This document shows positions 45,790 through 55,203 of a stretch of 64,000 bases of DNA, one piece after another (within the stretch, counting starts at the first letter, position 1; each line of letters opens with the position of its first letter). Below the pieces are notes generated by a model, which made no database searches, was not told the DNA's origin, and saw only the letters and a program-made list of their open reading frames with translations. The position numbers and the translations under genes are program-made. Source of the stretch: Pseudomonas sp. stari2 (GTDB taxonomy: Bacteria > Pseudomonadota > Gammaproteobacteria > Pseudomonadales > Pseudomonadaceae); assembly GCF_040760005.1 (NCBI RefSeq), contig NZ_CP099760.1:987501-1051500 (forward strand). The letters are read 5' to 3'.

Positions 45790-47247
45790 ATGCTGTACGA
45801 CACACTGATTCGCAACGCCCTGGTCATCGACGGCAGCAACACCCCGGGCTACACCGCCGATGTGGCAATCCTCGACGGCCGCATCGCGCGCATCGGCGAT
45901 CTGGGCGATGCCCGCGCCACCGAAGAGATCGCCGCCGCCGGTCGTGTGCTGGCGCCGGGTTTCATCGACGTGCACACCCATGACGACACCGTGGTGATCC
46001 GCCAGCCGCAGATGCTGCCCAAGCTCAGCCAGGGCGTGACCACGGTGATTGTCGGCAACTGCGGCATCAGCGCCGCCCCGGTCAGTCTCAAGGGCGATCC
46101 ACCGGATCCGATGAACCTGCTCGGCACGGCCGCCGCATTCGTCTATCCGCGTTTCAGCGATTACCGCGCGGCGGTCGAAGCGGCCAACACCACGCTGAAC
46201 GTCGCGGCACTGGTCGGGCACACGGCGCTGCGCAGCAATCACCTTGATGATCTGTTTCGCACCGCGACTGACGATGAAATCGCCGCGATGCGTGAGCAGT
46301 TGCGTGAAAGCCTGGAGGCGGGCGCCCTTGGTTTATCCACAGGTCTGGCCTACGCCAGTGCGTTTTCGGCGTCCACCGATGAAGTCATGCAACTGACTGA
46401 AGAATTGAACGCGTTCGGCGCCGTGTACACCACCCATCTGCGCAGTGAATTCGAGCCGGTGCTGGAGGCCATGGACGAAGCCTTTCGCATTGGCCGCCAC
46501 GCCCGTTCGCCGGTGATCGTTTCCCACCTCAAATGTGCCGGTGTGGGTAACTGGGGGCGCAGCCCGCAGTTGCTCGCGTCGCTGGAAGAAGCGGCGAAAA
46601 CCCACCCGGTCGGCTGTGATTGCTACCCCTACGCGGCGAGTTCTTCGACGCTGGATCTGAAGCAGGTCACCGACGCCCACCGCATCACCATCACCTGGTC
46701 GACGCCACACCCGGAAGTCAGCGGCCGCGACCTGGCCGCCATCGCGGCCGAATGGACGATGCCATTGCTCGATGCCGCCAGACGCCTGCAGCCGGCGGGC
46801 GCGGTGTATTACGGCATGGACGAGAACGACGTGCGCCGGATCCTCGCCCATCCGCTGACGATGGTCGGTTCCGACGGCTTGCCGGAAGACCCGTTCCCCC
46901 ATCCGCGCCTGTGGGGCGCTTTCCCACGGGTGCTCGGCCATTTCAGTCGTGACGTCGGCCTGTTTCCGCTGCACACCGCCGTGCACAAGATGACCGGTCT
47001 GTCGGCGGCGCGTTTCGGCTTGAAAGAGCGGGGCGAGATTCGCGAAGGACACTGGGCGGATCTGGTGTTGTTCGACCCGGCAACCGTGCATGACGTGGCA
47101 GACTTCAGCGACCCGCAACGTGCCGCGCAAGGCATCGACGGCGTGTGGATCAACGGCGTGCTGAGTTATCGCGAGGGGCAGGCCAACGGGCAAAGGGCAG
47201 GGCGGTTTCTGGCGCGTGAAGGTGATCTGCGTGACAACTTTCACTGA
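45790..47247 (+). CDS. N-acyl-D-amino-acid deacylase (D-aminoacylase)
   Basis: A 485-residue amidohydrolase-superfamily enzyme. Metal and catalytic residues of D-aminoacylase are recognisable: DVHTHDD near 65-71, Cys91 in GNCGIS, His216 in TTHLRSE, His246 in SHLKCAG, and Asp362 in GSDGLPED. It hydrolyses N-acyl-D-amino acids (D-Glu/D-Asp or neutral ones). It starts 25 bp after the DUF218 gene and may belong to the same transcript, though its link to carbamoylation is not obvious. Confidence 0.9.
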   Translation: MLYDTLIRNALVIDGSNTPGYTADVAILDGRIARIGDLGDARATEEIAAAGRVLAPGFIDVHTHDDTVVIRQPQMLPKLSQGVTTVIVGNCGISAAPVSLKGDPPDPMNLLGTAAAFVYPRFSDYRAAVEAANTTLNVAALVGHTALRSNHLDDLFRTATDDEIAAMREQLRESLEAGALGLSTGLAYASAFSASTDEVMQLTEELNAFGAVYTTHLRSEFEPVLEAMDEAFRIGRHARSPVIVSHLKCAGVGNWGRSPQLLASLEEAAKTHPVGCDCYPYAASSSTLDLKQVTDAHRITITWSTPHPEVSGRDLAAIAAEWTMPLLDAARRLQPAGAVYYGMDENDVRRILAHPLTMVGSDGLPEDPFPHPRLWGAFPRVLGHFSRDVGLFPLHTAVHKMTGLSAARFGLKERGEIREGHWADLVLFDPATVHDVADFSDPQRAAQGIDGVWINGVLSYREGQANGQRAGRFLAREGDLRDNFH

Positions 47248-47364
47248 GTTTCGCGGATTGCGTCACAGTGATGGCACATTGCGATTAAAGAAAGCCATCA
47301 CCAAGCCGAATTGCTGACATCTACCCCGGCTACACTACGGGGCCAATCAGTCAGGGAGCACCCC

Positions 47365-47733
47365 ATGAGCTTCGGCAAAACCACCCCGATCCTGCGGATT
47401 TTCGATGAAGCCAAGGCCTTGGAGTTCTATGTCGACTTCCTCGGCTTCAAGATCGATTGGCAGCATCGTTTCGAACCCGGTTTTCCGTTGTATCTGCAAG
47501 TCTCCCGGGGCGAATGCGTGCTGCACCTGTCTGAGCATCATGGCGATGCGACACCGGGTTCGGCCCTGCGGATCGAGACCGATGAACTTGAGGCATTCCA
47601 GCAGCAACTGCTGGCGAAGAACTACAAGTTCTCCCACCCGGGGATTCAGGCCATGCCGTGGGGCAGCCAGGACATGACCATCGCCGATCCGTTCGGCAAT
47701 CGTCTGGTGTTCACCAACGCGATCAGCCTCTAG
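47365..47733 (+). CDS. VOC/glyoxalase-superfamily protein
   Basis: A 122-residue single-module vicinal-oxygen-chelate protein (bleomycin-resistance/glyoxalase fold): TPILRIFDEAKALEFYVDFLGFKIDWQHRF and a C-terminal ITIADPFGNRLVF-like end. The substrate is unknown. ATG 47365 is the family start and follows AGGGAG. Its stop overlaps the end of the convergent AraC gene. Confidence 0.85.
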   Translation: MSFGKTTPILRIFDEAKALEFYVDFLGFKIDWQHRFEPGFPLYLQVSRGECVLHLSEHHGDATPGSALRIETDELEAFQQQLLAKNYKFSHPGIQAMPWGSQDMTIADPFGNRLVFTNAISL

Positions 47734-48758
47734 CTGTCGTTCGCTACCCGGTGAGTCTGCCGAAACTCACCGGGCGGCATCCCGCGCCGGCTCTTGAAGG
47801 TGCGGTGAAACGAGCGCGGTTCGGTGAAACCCAGATACTGCGCAATGTCCTGAATCGGCAAGGTGCTGTTGAGCAGGTAGTGCTCGGCCAGTTCCTGGCG
47901 CAGTTCATCGAGGATCTGCTGATACGACGTGCCGGCCTGATGCAACTGGCGTTGCAGCGTGCGCACCGAGACGGCGAGATGTTCGGCCACCTGTTCCTTG
48001 CGCGGCAGACCTTCCTTGAGCAACTGGCGCAAGATGCTTTTGACCCGCTGCTCCAGCGATGCATCCTCCAGTGTCGCCATCAAACTCTGCGCGTGTTCTT
48101 CCAGGGTGCGCAGCAAATGCGCATCGGCCTGGCGCAGCGGCAACTGCAAATACGGCAACGGCACGATCAGCGCGGAATAGGGCTGATCGAACAGCACCGG
48201 GCATTCGAAAAACTGTTCGTACTGTTCCAGGGTCGTGTCCGCCGGACGTGAGTGCTCCAGCCACACAGCGGCCGGCGACAACTGGGTGTCGGCGATCCAG
48301 CGTGCATATTGCAGCCAGGAGCCGAGCACGTTCTCCACCAGATGCCGGCGAATTCGCGGGCGCTCAAAACGACAGCTCCAGATCAGGTGCACGTGGCTGT
48401 CCTGCACCTCGGCACGGCTGACGCCCATGTCGCCCACCAGTTTTTCGAACGGCATGATGCGGCTCATGGCGTCGCCCAGTGTCGCGCAGTTCATGGTGAT
48501 GTAACCCAGCACGCTCCAGGAATTGGGCAGCACGAAATTCGCCGCGTTGAGGCCGAACAGCGGATCGCCCGAATGCTCGCAAAAGTAATCGAGCAAGCGC
48601 TCATGGGTTTCACCCGGCAGGCGCAGGCTGTTGTCGCTCAACTGCTGCGCCTGCAACCCGGCCGCCACCAACGCAGGCTCGATGGCCAAGCCCAGATGCT
48701 CGGCGTGGCACAGGTACTTGAGCAGTGGCGGAACGGAGGTGAAGCCGAGCGATTGCAT
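47730..48758 (-). CDS. AraC-family regulator of the lipid/glycerol-type operon
   Basis: A 342-residue protein. The N-terminal domain resembles the arabinose-binding-like domain of the OruR/ArgR-type AraC regulators (PF12625). The C-terminal HTH pair is at about 235-335 (KEQVAEHLAVSVRTLQRQLHQAGTSYQQILDELR, IQDIAQYLGFTEPRSFHRTFKSRRGMPPGEFR). It diverges from the flavoprotein gene at 48970 and most likely activates that operon in response to its substrate. Confidence 0.88.
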   Translation of the reverse strand: MQSLGFTSVPPLLKYLCHAEHLGLAIEPALVAAGLQAQQLSDNSLRLPGETHERLLDYFCEHSGDPLFGLNAANFVLPNSWSVLGYITMNCATLGDAMSRIMPFEKLVGDMGVSRAEVQDSHVHLIWSCRFERPRIRRHLVENVLGSWLQYARWIADTQLSPAAVWLEHSRPADTTLEQYEQFFECPVLFDQPYSALIVPLPYLQLPLRQADAHLLRTLEEHAQSLMATLEDASLEQRVKSILRQLLKEGLPRKEQVAEHLAVSVRTLQRQLHQAGTSYQQILDELRQELAEHYLLNSTLPIQDIAQYLGFTEPRSFHRTFKSRRGMPPGEFRQTHRVANDS

Positions 48759-48969
48759 GACCTAATTCCCTTGATCGAGGCCGCCACGGGCGGATGAGCG
48801 CCCTGAAAGGTAATTTGAATCCACGACTAAAGTAAATGGCTGACGCTTGCGCGACGTTTGACTCAATTGGCTACTCGAACTGGCCGGATGCGACCGTGAC
48901 ACTTTCCGCCGGCTGACTAGTATGAGGGCCTGAAATCTCACTGATCAGACTGCACAGAAGGACACACGC

Positions 48970-50565
48970 ATGCGACGCTGGAACGGCTGGGGAGATGCAA
49001 CCACGGTGGTCGAACTGCCGGCCCAGGGCGCAAGTTTTCTCCATGAGCGGCTAGGGGAAGGTAGAGCGCTGCCCGACGCCACGCTTGAAGCAGCATTGGC
49101 CCGCGTGCCGGTCTCGCGGCTGGCGGAACACGCCTTGTACAGCATCGACGCCCATGATCGTTTGCTGCATGCCCGGGGCCAGAGCCTGCCGGACTGGCTG
49201 GCGTTGCGTGAAGGCGCGCTGGGCAACTATCCCGATGCCGTGGCGTTCCCGGAAACCGCCGAACACATTCGCCAGTTGCTGGCGCTCGCCCAGGCGCAGG
49301 ACCTGTGCCTGATTCCCTATGGCGGCGGCACGTCGGTGGCCGGGCATATCAACCCGCCGGACTCTGCGCGGCCCGTGGTGACGGTGTCGCTGGCGCGGAT
49401 GAATCGTCTGATCGACCTCGACGAACAAAGTCTGCTGGCGACTTTCGGCCCCGGCGCCAGTGGTCCGCAGGTGGAAAGTCAATTGCGCGCCCGTGGCTAC
49501 ACGCTTGGGCATTTCCCGCAGTCGTGGGAGCTGTCGACGCTGGGCGGTTGGGTGGCCAGTCGATCCAGTGGTCAGCAATCGCTGCGCTACGGAAGGATCG
49601 AGCAACTGTTCGCCGGCGGAACCCTGGAAACCTTTGCCGGACCGCTACAGATTCCAACCTTCCCGGCCTCGGCGGCCGGCCCGGATCTGCGTGAAGTGGT
49701 GCTGGGTTGCGAGGGGCGTTTCGGGATCATTTCCGAGGTCAAGGTGCGGGTCAGTGCGCTGCCGGCCGATGAGCGTTTCTACGGCGTGTTTCTGCCCAGC
49801 TGGAGCAAGGCGCTGCAAGCCATTCGGCGACTGGCGCAAGCGCGGGTGCCGCTGTCGATGCTGCGCCTGTCCAATGCGGTGGAGACCGAAACCCAATTGG
49901 CACTGGCCGGTCATCCGCAGCAGATCGCCTGGCTGGAAAAATACCTGAGCCTGCGCGGGGCCGGGCAAGGCAAATGCCTGCTGACCTTCGGCGTGACCGG
50001 CAATCGCAAGCAGAATGCGCTGTCCCTGACTCAGGCCCGTCAGCATCTGAAGGCGTTCGGCGGGGTGTTCACCGGCACGCTGCTCGGCAAGAAGTGGGCG
50101 CAGAACCGCTTTCGTTTTCCGTATCTGCGGGAGAACCTGTGGAACGCCGGTTATGTGGTCGACACCCTGGAAACCGCTACCGACTGGAGCAACGTCGACA
50201 ACCTGCTCAACCTGATCGAAAACAGCCTGCGGGATGCATTGGCGGCCGAAGGTGAGCGAGTGCACGTGTTCACCCATCTGTCCCACGTCTACGGCGAAGG
50301 CTCGAGCATCTACACCACCTACGTGTTTCGCCCGGCGGCGGACTATCCCGCGACACTGGCCCGTTGGAAATCACTCAAGCACGCGGCCAGCCAGACCATC
50401 GTCGACAACCACGGCACCATCAGCCACCAGCACGGCGTGGGCAAGGATCACGCGCCGTACCTGCCGCGCGAAAAGGGCGCGCTGGCGATGGACACCTTGC
50501 AGGCGTTGAGCCGGCACTTTGACCCGGCCGGGCGCCTGAACCCCGGCACCCTGTTGCAGGAGTGA
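48970..50565 (+). CDS. FAD-linked alkyl-DHAP-synthase-like oxidoreductase
   Basis: A 531-residue VAO/GlcD-type flavoprotein with marked similarity to alkyldihydroxyacetonephosphate synthase. RRWNGWGD is at the N terminus, then PDAVAFPETAEHIRQLL, PYGGGTSVAGH for FAD binding near 117-127, GHFPQSWELSTLGGWVASRSSGQ near 178-200, and the C-terminal SHQHGVGKDH. The eukaryotic enzyme has SHHHGVGK, so one His is Gln here. Whether this enzyme makes or breaks an ether bond, or oxidises a 2-hydroxyacid, cannot be told. A GGACA/AAGGA-rich site precedes ATG 48970. It begins an operon with GlpD- and kinase-like genes. Confidence 0.85.
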   Translation: MRRWNGWGDATTVVELPAQGASFLHERLGEGRALPDATLEAALARVPVSRLAEHALYSIDAHDRLLHARGQSLPDWLALREGALGNYPDAVAFPETAEHIRQLLALAQAQDLCLIPYGGGTSVAGHINPPDSARPVVTVSLARMNRLIDLDEQSLLATFGPGASGPQVESQLRARGYTLGHFPQSWELSTLGGWVASRSSGQQSLRYGRIEQLFAGGTLETFAGPLQIPTFPASAAGPDLREVVLGCEGRFGIISEVKVRVSALPADERFYGVFLPSWSKALQAIRRLAQARVPLSMLRLSNAVETETQLALAGHPQQIAWLEKYLSLRGAGQGKCLLTFGVTGNRKQNALSLTQARQHLKAFGGVFTGTLLGKKWAQNRFRFPYLRENLWNAGYVVDTLETATDWSNVDNLLNLIENSLRDALAAEGERVHVFTHLSHVYGEGSSIYTTYVFRPAADYPATLARWKSLKHAASQTIVDNHGTISHQHGVGKDHAPYLPREKGALAMDTLQALSRHFDPAGRLNPGTLLQE

Positions 50566-50570
50566 CCGCC

Positions 50571-52166
50571 ATGAGCGCGGACTGGAACGCCGAATGGCGC
50601 CAGCAAATCCTGCCGACGCTGGCGGGTGAGCACTGGGATTTGATCGTTATTGGCGGCGGCATCAGCGGCGCCGGCATCCTGCGTGAAGCCGCGCGCCGTG
50701 GCTGGCGTTGCCTGTTGCTGGAACAGCGTGATTTCGCCTGGGGCACCTCCAGCCGATCTTCGAAAATGGTCCATGGCGGTTTGCGCTACATCGCCAAGGG
50801 CCAGTGGCGCCTGACCCGGGATTCGGTGCGCGAACGCCAGCGTCTGCTCGACGAAGCGCCGGGGCTGGTGGAGCCGATGAGTTTCATGATGCCGCACTAT
50901 CGCGGCGGCTTTCCCGGGCCGCGTGTGTTGGGTGGTTTGTTGTCGGTCTATGACGCATTGGCCGGGCGCCGGGATCATCGTTTTCATGATGCGCAGCAAC
51001 TGCGTTTTCTGGCGCCGGGCGTGAAAGAAAATGGTCTGCTGGGCGGCACCTGTTTTGTCGATGCGCTGACCGATGACGCACGGCTGGTGATGCGCGTGTT
51101 GAGCGAAGCGCGGGGCGATGGCGCGGTAGTGCTCAACGGTATGCGCGTCGAACATGTGTTGCGTGAAAACGGGCGGGTGTGTGGGGTTCAGGTCGAGGAT
51201 TGCGAGGCCGGCGCATCAATGCAATTGCGATGTGGTGTGCTGGCGGTGGCCACCGGGGCCTGGGCCGAACGCTTGCGTCCGCCCGAGGCACCGCGTCAGT
51301 TGCGCCCGTTGCGCGGCAGTCATTTGCTGCTGCCGGGCTGGCGCTTGCCGGTGGCGCAGGCCTTTACGTTTATGCACGAGCAGGATCGGCGACCGGTGTT
51401 TGTTTTCCCGTGGGAAGGCGCCACGGTGGTGGGCACCACCGACCTCGATCACCGCGAGAAACTGGACCAGAGCGCGAGCATCAGCGCAGAGGAACTCGAT
51501 TATCTGCTGGCCGCCTGCCGACAGCAGTTTCCCGGCGCTGAAGTGACAGCGGCCGACGTGCTTTCAACCTGGTCCGGCGTGCGCCCGGTGGTGGGCAGTG
51601 CGGCGGGTGAGCATCAGGACAAACCGTCGAACGAAACCCGTGAACATGTGCTGTGGCAGGAGCCGGGTTGCGTAACGTTGGCCGGCGGCAAACTCACGAC
51701 GTTCCGACCGCAGGCCATCGAAGTGCTCAAGGCGTGCGCCGACATGCTTGGCCGTTCTTTTGATGACGATGCCGCGCCGGTATTTGCCGCCGTGCCGCCA
51801 CTGACAATCCCCGGCCTCAGCCCCGGTCAGTGGCGACGTCTGGCCGGGCGACATGGCCGGGACTTGCCGAGGCTGGCGCAACTGCTCGCCGAACTGGGTC
51901 GTGAAACGGTCGGCGCCACCGACACCTTGTGGGCCGAACTGGCCTTCGCCTGCGAAGCAGAAATGGTCCTGCATCTGGATGACCTGCTGCTGCGCCGAAC
52001 CCGTCTCGGCCTGTTGCTGCCCCATGGCGGCGCCGATTGTTTCCCGGCCATTCGCCGACTCTGCCAACCACGATTGGGCTGGGACGACGAACGCTGGCAA
52101 CAGGAACAGCAACGTTACCAGGCGTTATGGCAACGCCATCACGGCCTGCCGGAAATCGCGCAGTGA
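50571..52166 (+). CDS. GlpD-like glycerol-3-phosphate dehydrogenase/oxidase
   Basis: A 531-residue FAD enzyme of the GlpD family. [22 protein letters not shown] is the dinucleotide-binding fold, [17 protein letters not shown] is the GlpD signature, and VGTTDLDH with VRPVVG are later landmarks. GlpD transfers electrons from glycerol-3-phosphate to quinone and yields DHAP. AGGAG precedes ATG 50571. It lies 5 bp after the alkyl-DHAP-synthase-like gene. A housekeeping glpD is expected elsewhere, so this is a specialised paralogue. Confidence 0.9.
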   Translation: MSADWNAEWRQQILPTLAGEHWDLIVIGGGISGAGILREAARRGWRCLLLEQRDFAWGTSSRSSKMVHGGLRYIAKGQWRLTRDSVRERQRLLDEAPGLVEPMSFMMPHYRGGFPGPRVLGGLLSVYDALAGRRDHRFHDAQQLRFLAPGVKENGLLGGTCFVDALTDDARLVMRVLSEARGDGAVVLNGMRVEHVLRENGRVCGVQVEDCEAGASMQLRCGVLAVATGAWAERLRPPEAPRQLRPLRGSHLLLPGWRLPVAQAFTFMHEQDRRPVFVFPWEGATVVGTTDLDHREKLDQSASISAEELDYLLAACRQQFPGAEVTAADVLSTWSGVRPVVGSAAGEHQDKPSNETREHVLWQEPGCVTLAGGKLTTFRPQAIEVLKACADMLGRSFDDDAAPVFAAVPPLTIPGLSPGQWRRLAGRHGRDLPRLAQLLAELGRETVGATDTLWAELAFACEAEMVLHLDDLLLRRTRLGLLLPHGGADCFPAIRRLCQPRLGWDDERWQQEQQRYQALWQRHHGLPEIAQ

Positions 52167-52186
52167 TGCCCCTCGAAGAGAGCTCC

Positions 52187-53755
52187 ATGGACAACCACCC
52201 GAACAAGCGTTACCTGCTGGCCATCGACAATGGCACCCAGAGCGTGCGCGCGCTGCTCTTCGATTTGCAGGGCAATCTGCTCGGCAAGGGCAAAGTTGAA
52301 TTGCAGGTCTATTACTCGACGCAGCCGGGCTGGGCCGAACAGGATCCGGAATATTACTGGGCGAAACTGGGCGAGGCCTGTCAGCAGGTATGGGCGCAAA
52401 CCGGCATCGATCGCTCGCAGATTGCCGGGGTTTCCCTGACCACTCAGCGCGGCACGGTGATCAACGTCGATGCCCAAGGCAAGCCGCTGCGCCCGGCAAT
52501 TCTCTGGCTCGACCAGCGCCAGAGTGAAGTCGAAGGCGGGATAAAGGGGCCGTGGGGCTGGCTGTTCAAACTGGCCGGCGCGCAGGCCACCGTGGATTAC
52601 TTTCGCGCCCAGGCCGAGGCCAACTGGATTGCCCGCCATCAACCCGAAGTGTGGGCGGCGACCGACAAGTTTTTGCTGCTCTCAGGCTTTCTCACGCATC
52701 GGCTGTGCGGGCGCTTCGTCGACTCGGTAGGTTGTTGCGTCGGTTACTTGCCGTTCGACTTCAAACGCCTGCGCTGGGCCGCAACCCGTGACTGGAAATG
52801 GCAGGCGCTGGCGGTGCGTCCCGAGCAACTGCCGACCTTGCACAAGCCCGGTGAAATCCTCGGCCACATCAGCGCCGAAGCCAGTCGCCACACCGGCATT
52901 CCCGAGGGGGTTCCGCTGATCGCAGCGGGGGCGGACAAGGCTTGTGAAGTCCTCGGTTCCGGCGTCGTTGACTCGGGCACGGTGTGCCTGTCTTACGGCA
53001 CCACGGCGACGATCACCAGTACCCGCTCGCGCTATCTGGAAATCGTCCCGCTGATTCCGCCGTACCCGTCGGCGGTACCGGATCAGTACAACTGTGAGGT
53101 GATGATTTATCGCGGCTACTGGATGGTCAGCTGGTTCAAGAACGAGTTCGGCCTGCGGGAAATGCAGCAGGCCAGGGAGCAGGGCGTCGAGCCCGAGCAG
53201 TTGTTCGATGCGTTGGTCAATGCGGTGCCACCGGGCTCGATGGGCTTGATGCTGCAACCCTACTGGTCACCGGGCATTCGCGAACCGGGCGTGGAGGCCA
53301 AAGGCGCGATGATCGGCTTCGGCGATGTGCACACCCGTGCGCACATTTACCGGGCGATTCTTGAAGGCCTGGCCTATGCCTTGCGCCAAGGCATGGAGAA
53401 AATCGAGAAGCGCTCGAAGATCTCCGTCACCCGTCTGCGGGTCGCCGGCGGTGGCTCGCAAAGTGATGCGGCGATGCAACTCACGGCGAACATTTTCGGC
53501 CTGCCGGCGGAGCGCCCGCATGTCTATGAAGCGTCTGGCCTGGGGGCGGCGATCTGTTGTGCGGTGGGGCTTGGGTTGCACGCGGATTTCCCCACGGCGA
53601 TAGCGGCGATGACCCGGGTTGGCGCGGTGTTCCAGCCGCAGCCTGAGGCGCAGCAGGTCTACGAGCGACTGTACAAGGACGTGTATCTGCGCATGTATCG
53701 ACAGCTCAAACCGTTGTACCAGAGCATCCGCAAGATCACCGGTTACCCGGCCTGA
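52187..53755 (+). CDS. FGGY-family carbohydrate kinase
   Basis: A 522-residue kinase of the glycerol/xylulose kinase superfamily. [17 protein letters not shown] is the first phosphate motif, LTTQRGT and ILWLDQRQ are substrate-region motifs, LSYGTTATI the second, and [21 protein letters not shown] the FGGY adenosine-side motif. The substrate may be glycerol or a related polyol given the GlpD-like neighbour. ATG 52187 is chosen; an in-frame ATG at 52166 overlapping the previous stop is an alternative. Confidence 0.87.
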   Translation: MDNHPNKRYLLAIDNGTQSVRALLFDLQGNLLGKGKVELQVYYSTQPGWAEQDPEYYWAKLGEACQQVWAQTGIDRSQIAGVSLTTQRGTVINVDAQGKPLRPAILWLDQRQSEVEGGIKGPWGWLFKLAGAQATVDYFRAQAEANWIARHQPEVWAATDKFLLLSGFLTHRLCGRFVDSVGCCVGYLPFDFKRLRWAATRDWKWQALAVRPEQLPTLHKPGEILGHISAEASRHTGIPEGVPLIAAGADKACEVLGSGVVDSGTVCLSYGTTATITSTRSRYLEIVPLIPPYPSAVPDQYNCEVMIYRGYWMVSWFKNEFGLREMQQAREQGVEPEQLFDALVNAVPPGSMGLMLQPYWSPGIREPGVEAKGAMIGFGDVHTRAHIYRAILEGLAYALRQGMEKIEKRSKISVTRLRVAGGGSQSDAAMQLTANIFGLPAERPHVYEASGLGAAICCAVGLGLHADFPTAIAAMTRVGAVFQPQPEAQQVYERLYKDVYLRMYRQLKPLYQSIRKITGYPA

Positions 53756-53871
53756 AACAACAGCGCATGTGGCGCTATCGGAGAACTTTTCTGGTGAGAT
53801 CGGACAGTGTCAGGGGCGGGGTCGGTTGTTAGGCTCGATCCCCACGGCACACATAACAAGAACCAGAAGCA

Positions 53872-55158
53872 ATGAAGCTGATCTCCCTCCTGCTGCTTTG
53901 CGCAATGGCCCCGACGGCGTGGGGCTGGTCGAACCATACGGTGGGCAGCTACCTGGCGTTGCAGGATCTGCCGGTGTTGCGCGATGCATCGCTCGTCGAG
54001 GTCGAACCGCTGGAGCGGTTTCTCTCCGAGCAATACACGGCCATCGTCGCGTTGCTCGATGAACAGGAACGCTTCGCCCGCGAACACTTCAAGCAATACC
54101 CGCCGCGTCCCGACAACCTCAAAATGCCAGCGGCGCCGAGCGACAATCTGCGCCACGACTTCCTCACCGCGTTGCGGATCAATCCGCTGATTCATCTGGC
54201 GATGGTCATTCAGCCGTTGCCAGGCAAAGACCTGCCCGAACGCGAACATCTGCAGGCCGATCAGGTGATGGTCGAGCAGACGCTTTCGCCGTGGAATCGA
54301 CAGCGTTTCATTCGCGTGGCTGATCACGAAAAAGTCGCGCCCCTCGCCGTACTGGCGAGCGCGGCTGATGAGCCGGATTACGGCCACGACATCAATCTGT
54401 TCAGCGACAACCCCGGCGAAGTCGCCGCGTTGTACGGCTTCGGCCCACAGCCGTTTGGCGATGCGCGCTTCCAGTACAGCTCCCAGGCGCCGTTCCACAT
54501 GGGCTTCTTCCATGAGAGTCCGGTGGTGTACGCGGCTGCCGGATTTCTCGAGCGCAGTTGGCCGGACTGGCGCGCGTATCAGTACATGGGGCTGGCGCGA
54601 CTGGCGTTTGCCACGGGGCATTCCTACTGGGGATATCGCTTTCTCGGCTGGGGCCTGCACCACGTTCAAGACCTGACCCAGCCGTATCACGCCAAGCCGC
54701 TGCCAGGCGTCGAATTGCCGAGCCTTCTGCTGCTGGAAGGCAAGGCCCTGGCCGGTTTTGCGCAGGACAAACAGGCGTCCATTGAACGGGTCGCGACCCG
54801 CCACACGGAAGTCGAGAAATACCAGTCGACCTGGCTGCGCCGCGTGCTGCGCGCCGGCCAGCCGCATCCGATGCTTGACGCCTACGCCGATGTCTCCGGG
54901 GACGCACATTACCCGCCGTACTCCGTGGACTACCTGCGTGAAGTGGTGAGTGCCGAGTCCGTCAATGACTCCGCCGCCTTCGATGAAGCCATCGGTCAGT
55001 GGCTGGAAACGGCACCGGTCACCAGCGATTTCAGTGCCGGCAATCAGCTGCAGCAAGAGAATTTCGACCATCCGCAACTCAACCGGCAACTGCTCAGACT
55101 GCTCGGCCATTTCGGCGCCCACAGCCGGATCTATGTCAGTGCGGGACTGGCGCCCTAA
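53872..55158 (+). CDS. Secreted phospholipase-C/S1-P1-nuclease-like protein
   Basis: A 428-residue protein with a clear signal peptide (MKLISLLLLCAMAPTAWG) so that the mature protein starts at or near the Trp of WSNHT. That Trp plus HHVQDLTQPYHA and HEVE/TRHTEVEKY segments resemble the Zn-binding layout of phospholipase C/nuclease-P1-fold enzymes, where the N-terminal Trp and several His/Asp bind three zinc ions. I infer a periplasmic or secreted phosphoesterase acting on phospholipids. Assignment rests on these motifs only. It follows the kinase gene by about 115 bp. Confidence 0.6.
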   Translation: MKLISLLLLCAMAPTAWGWSNHTVGSYLALQDLPVLRDASLVEVEPLERFLSEQYTAIVALLDEQERFAREHFKQYPPRPDNLKMPAAPSDNLRHDFLTALRINPLIHLAMVIQPLPGKDLPEREHLQADQVMVEQTLSPWNRQRFIRVADHEKVAPLAVLASAADEPDYGHDINLFSDNPGEVAALYGFGPQPFGDARFQYSSQAPFHMGFFHESPVVYAAAGFLERSWPDWRAYQYMGLARLAFATGHSYWGYRFLGWGLHHVQDLTQPYHAKPLPGVELPSLLLLEGKALAGFAQDKQASIERVATRHTEVEKYQSTWLRRVLRAGQPHPMLDAYADVSGDAHYPPYSVDYLREVVSAESVNDSAAFDEAIGQWLETAPVTSDFSAGNQLQQENFDHPQLNRQLLRLLGHFGAHSRIYVSAGLAP

Positions 55159-55203
55159 GCATCGCGGCAACACACAACAATAAGAACAGGGAAGGAGGAA
55201 CAG

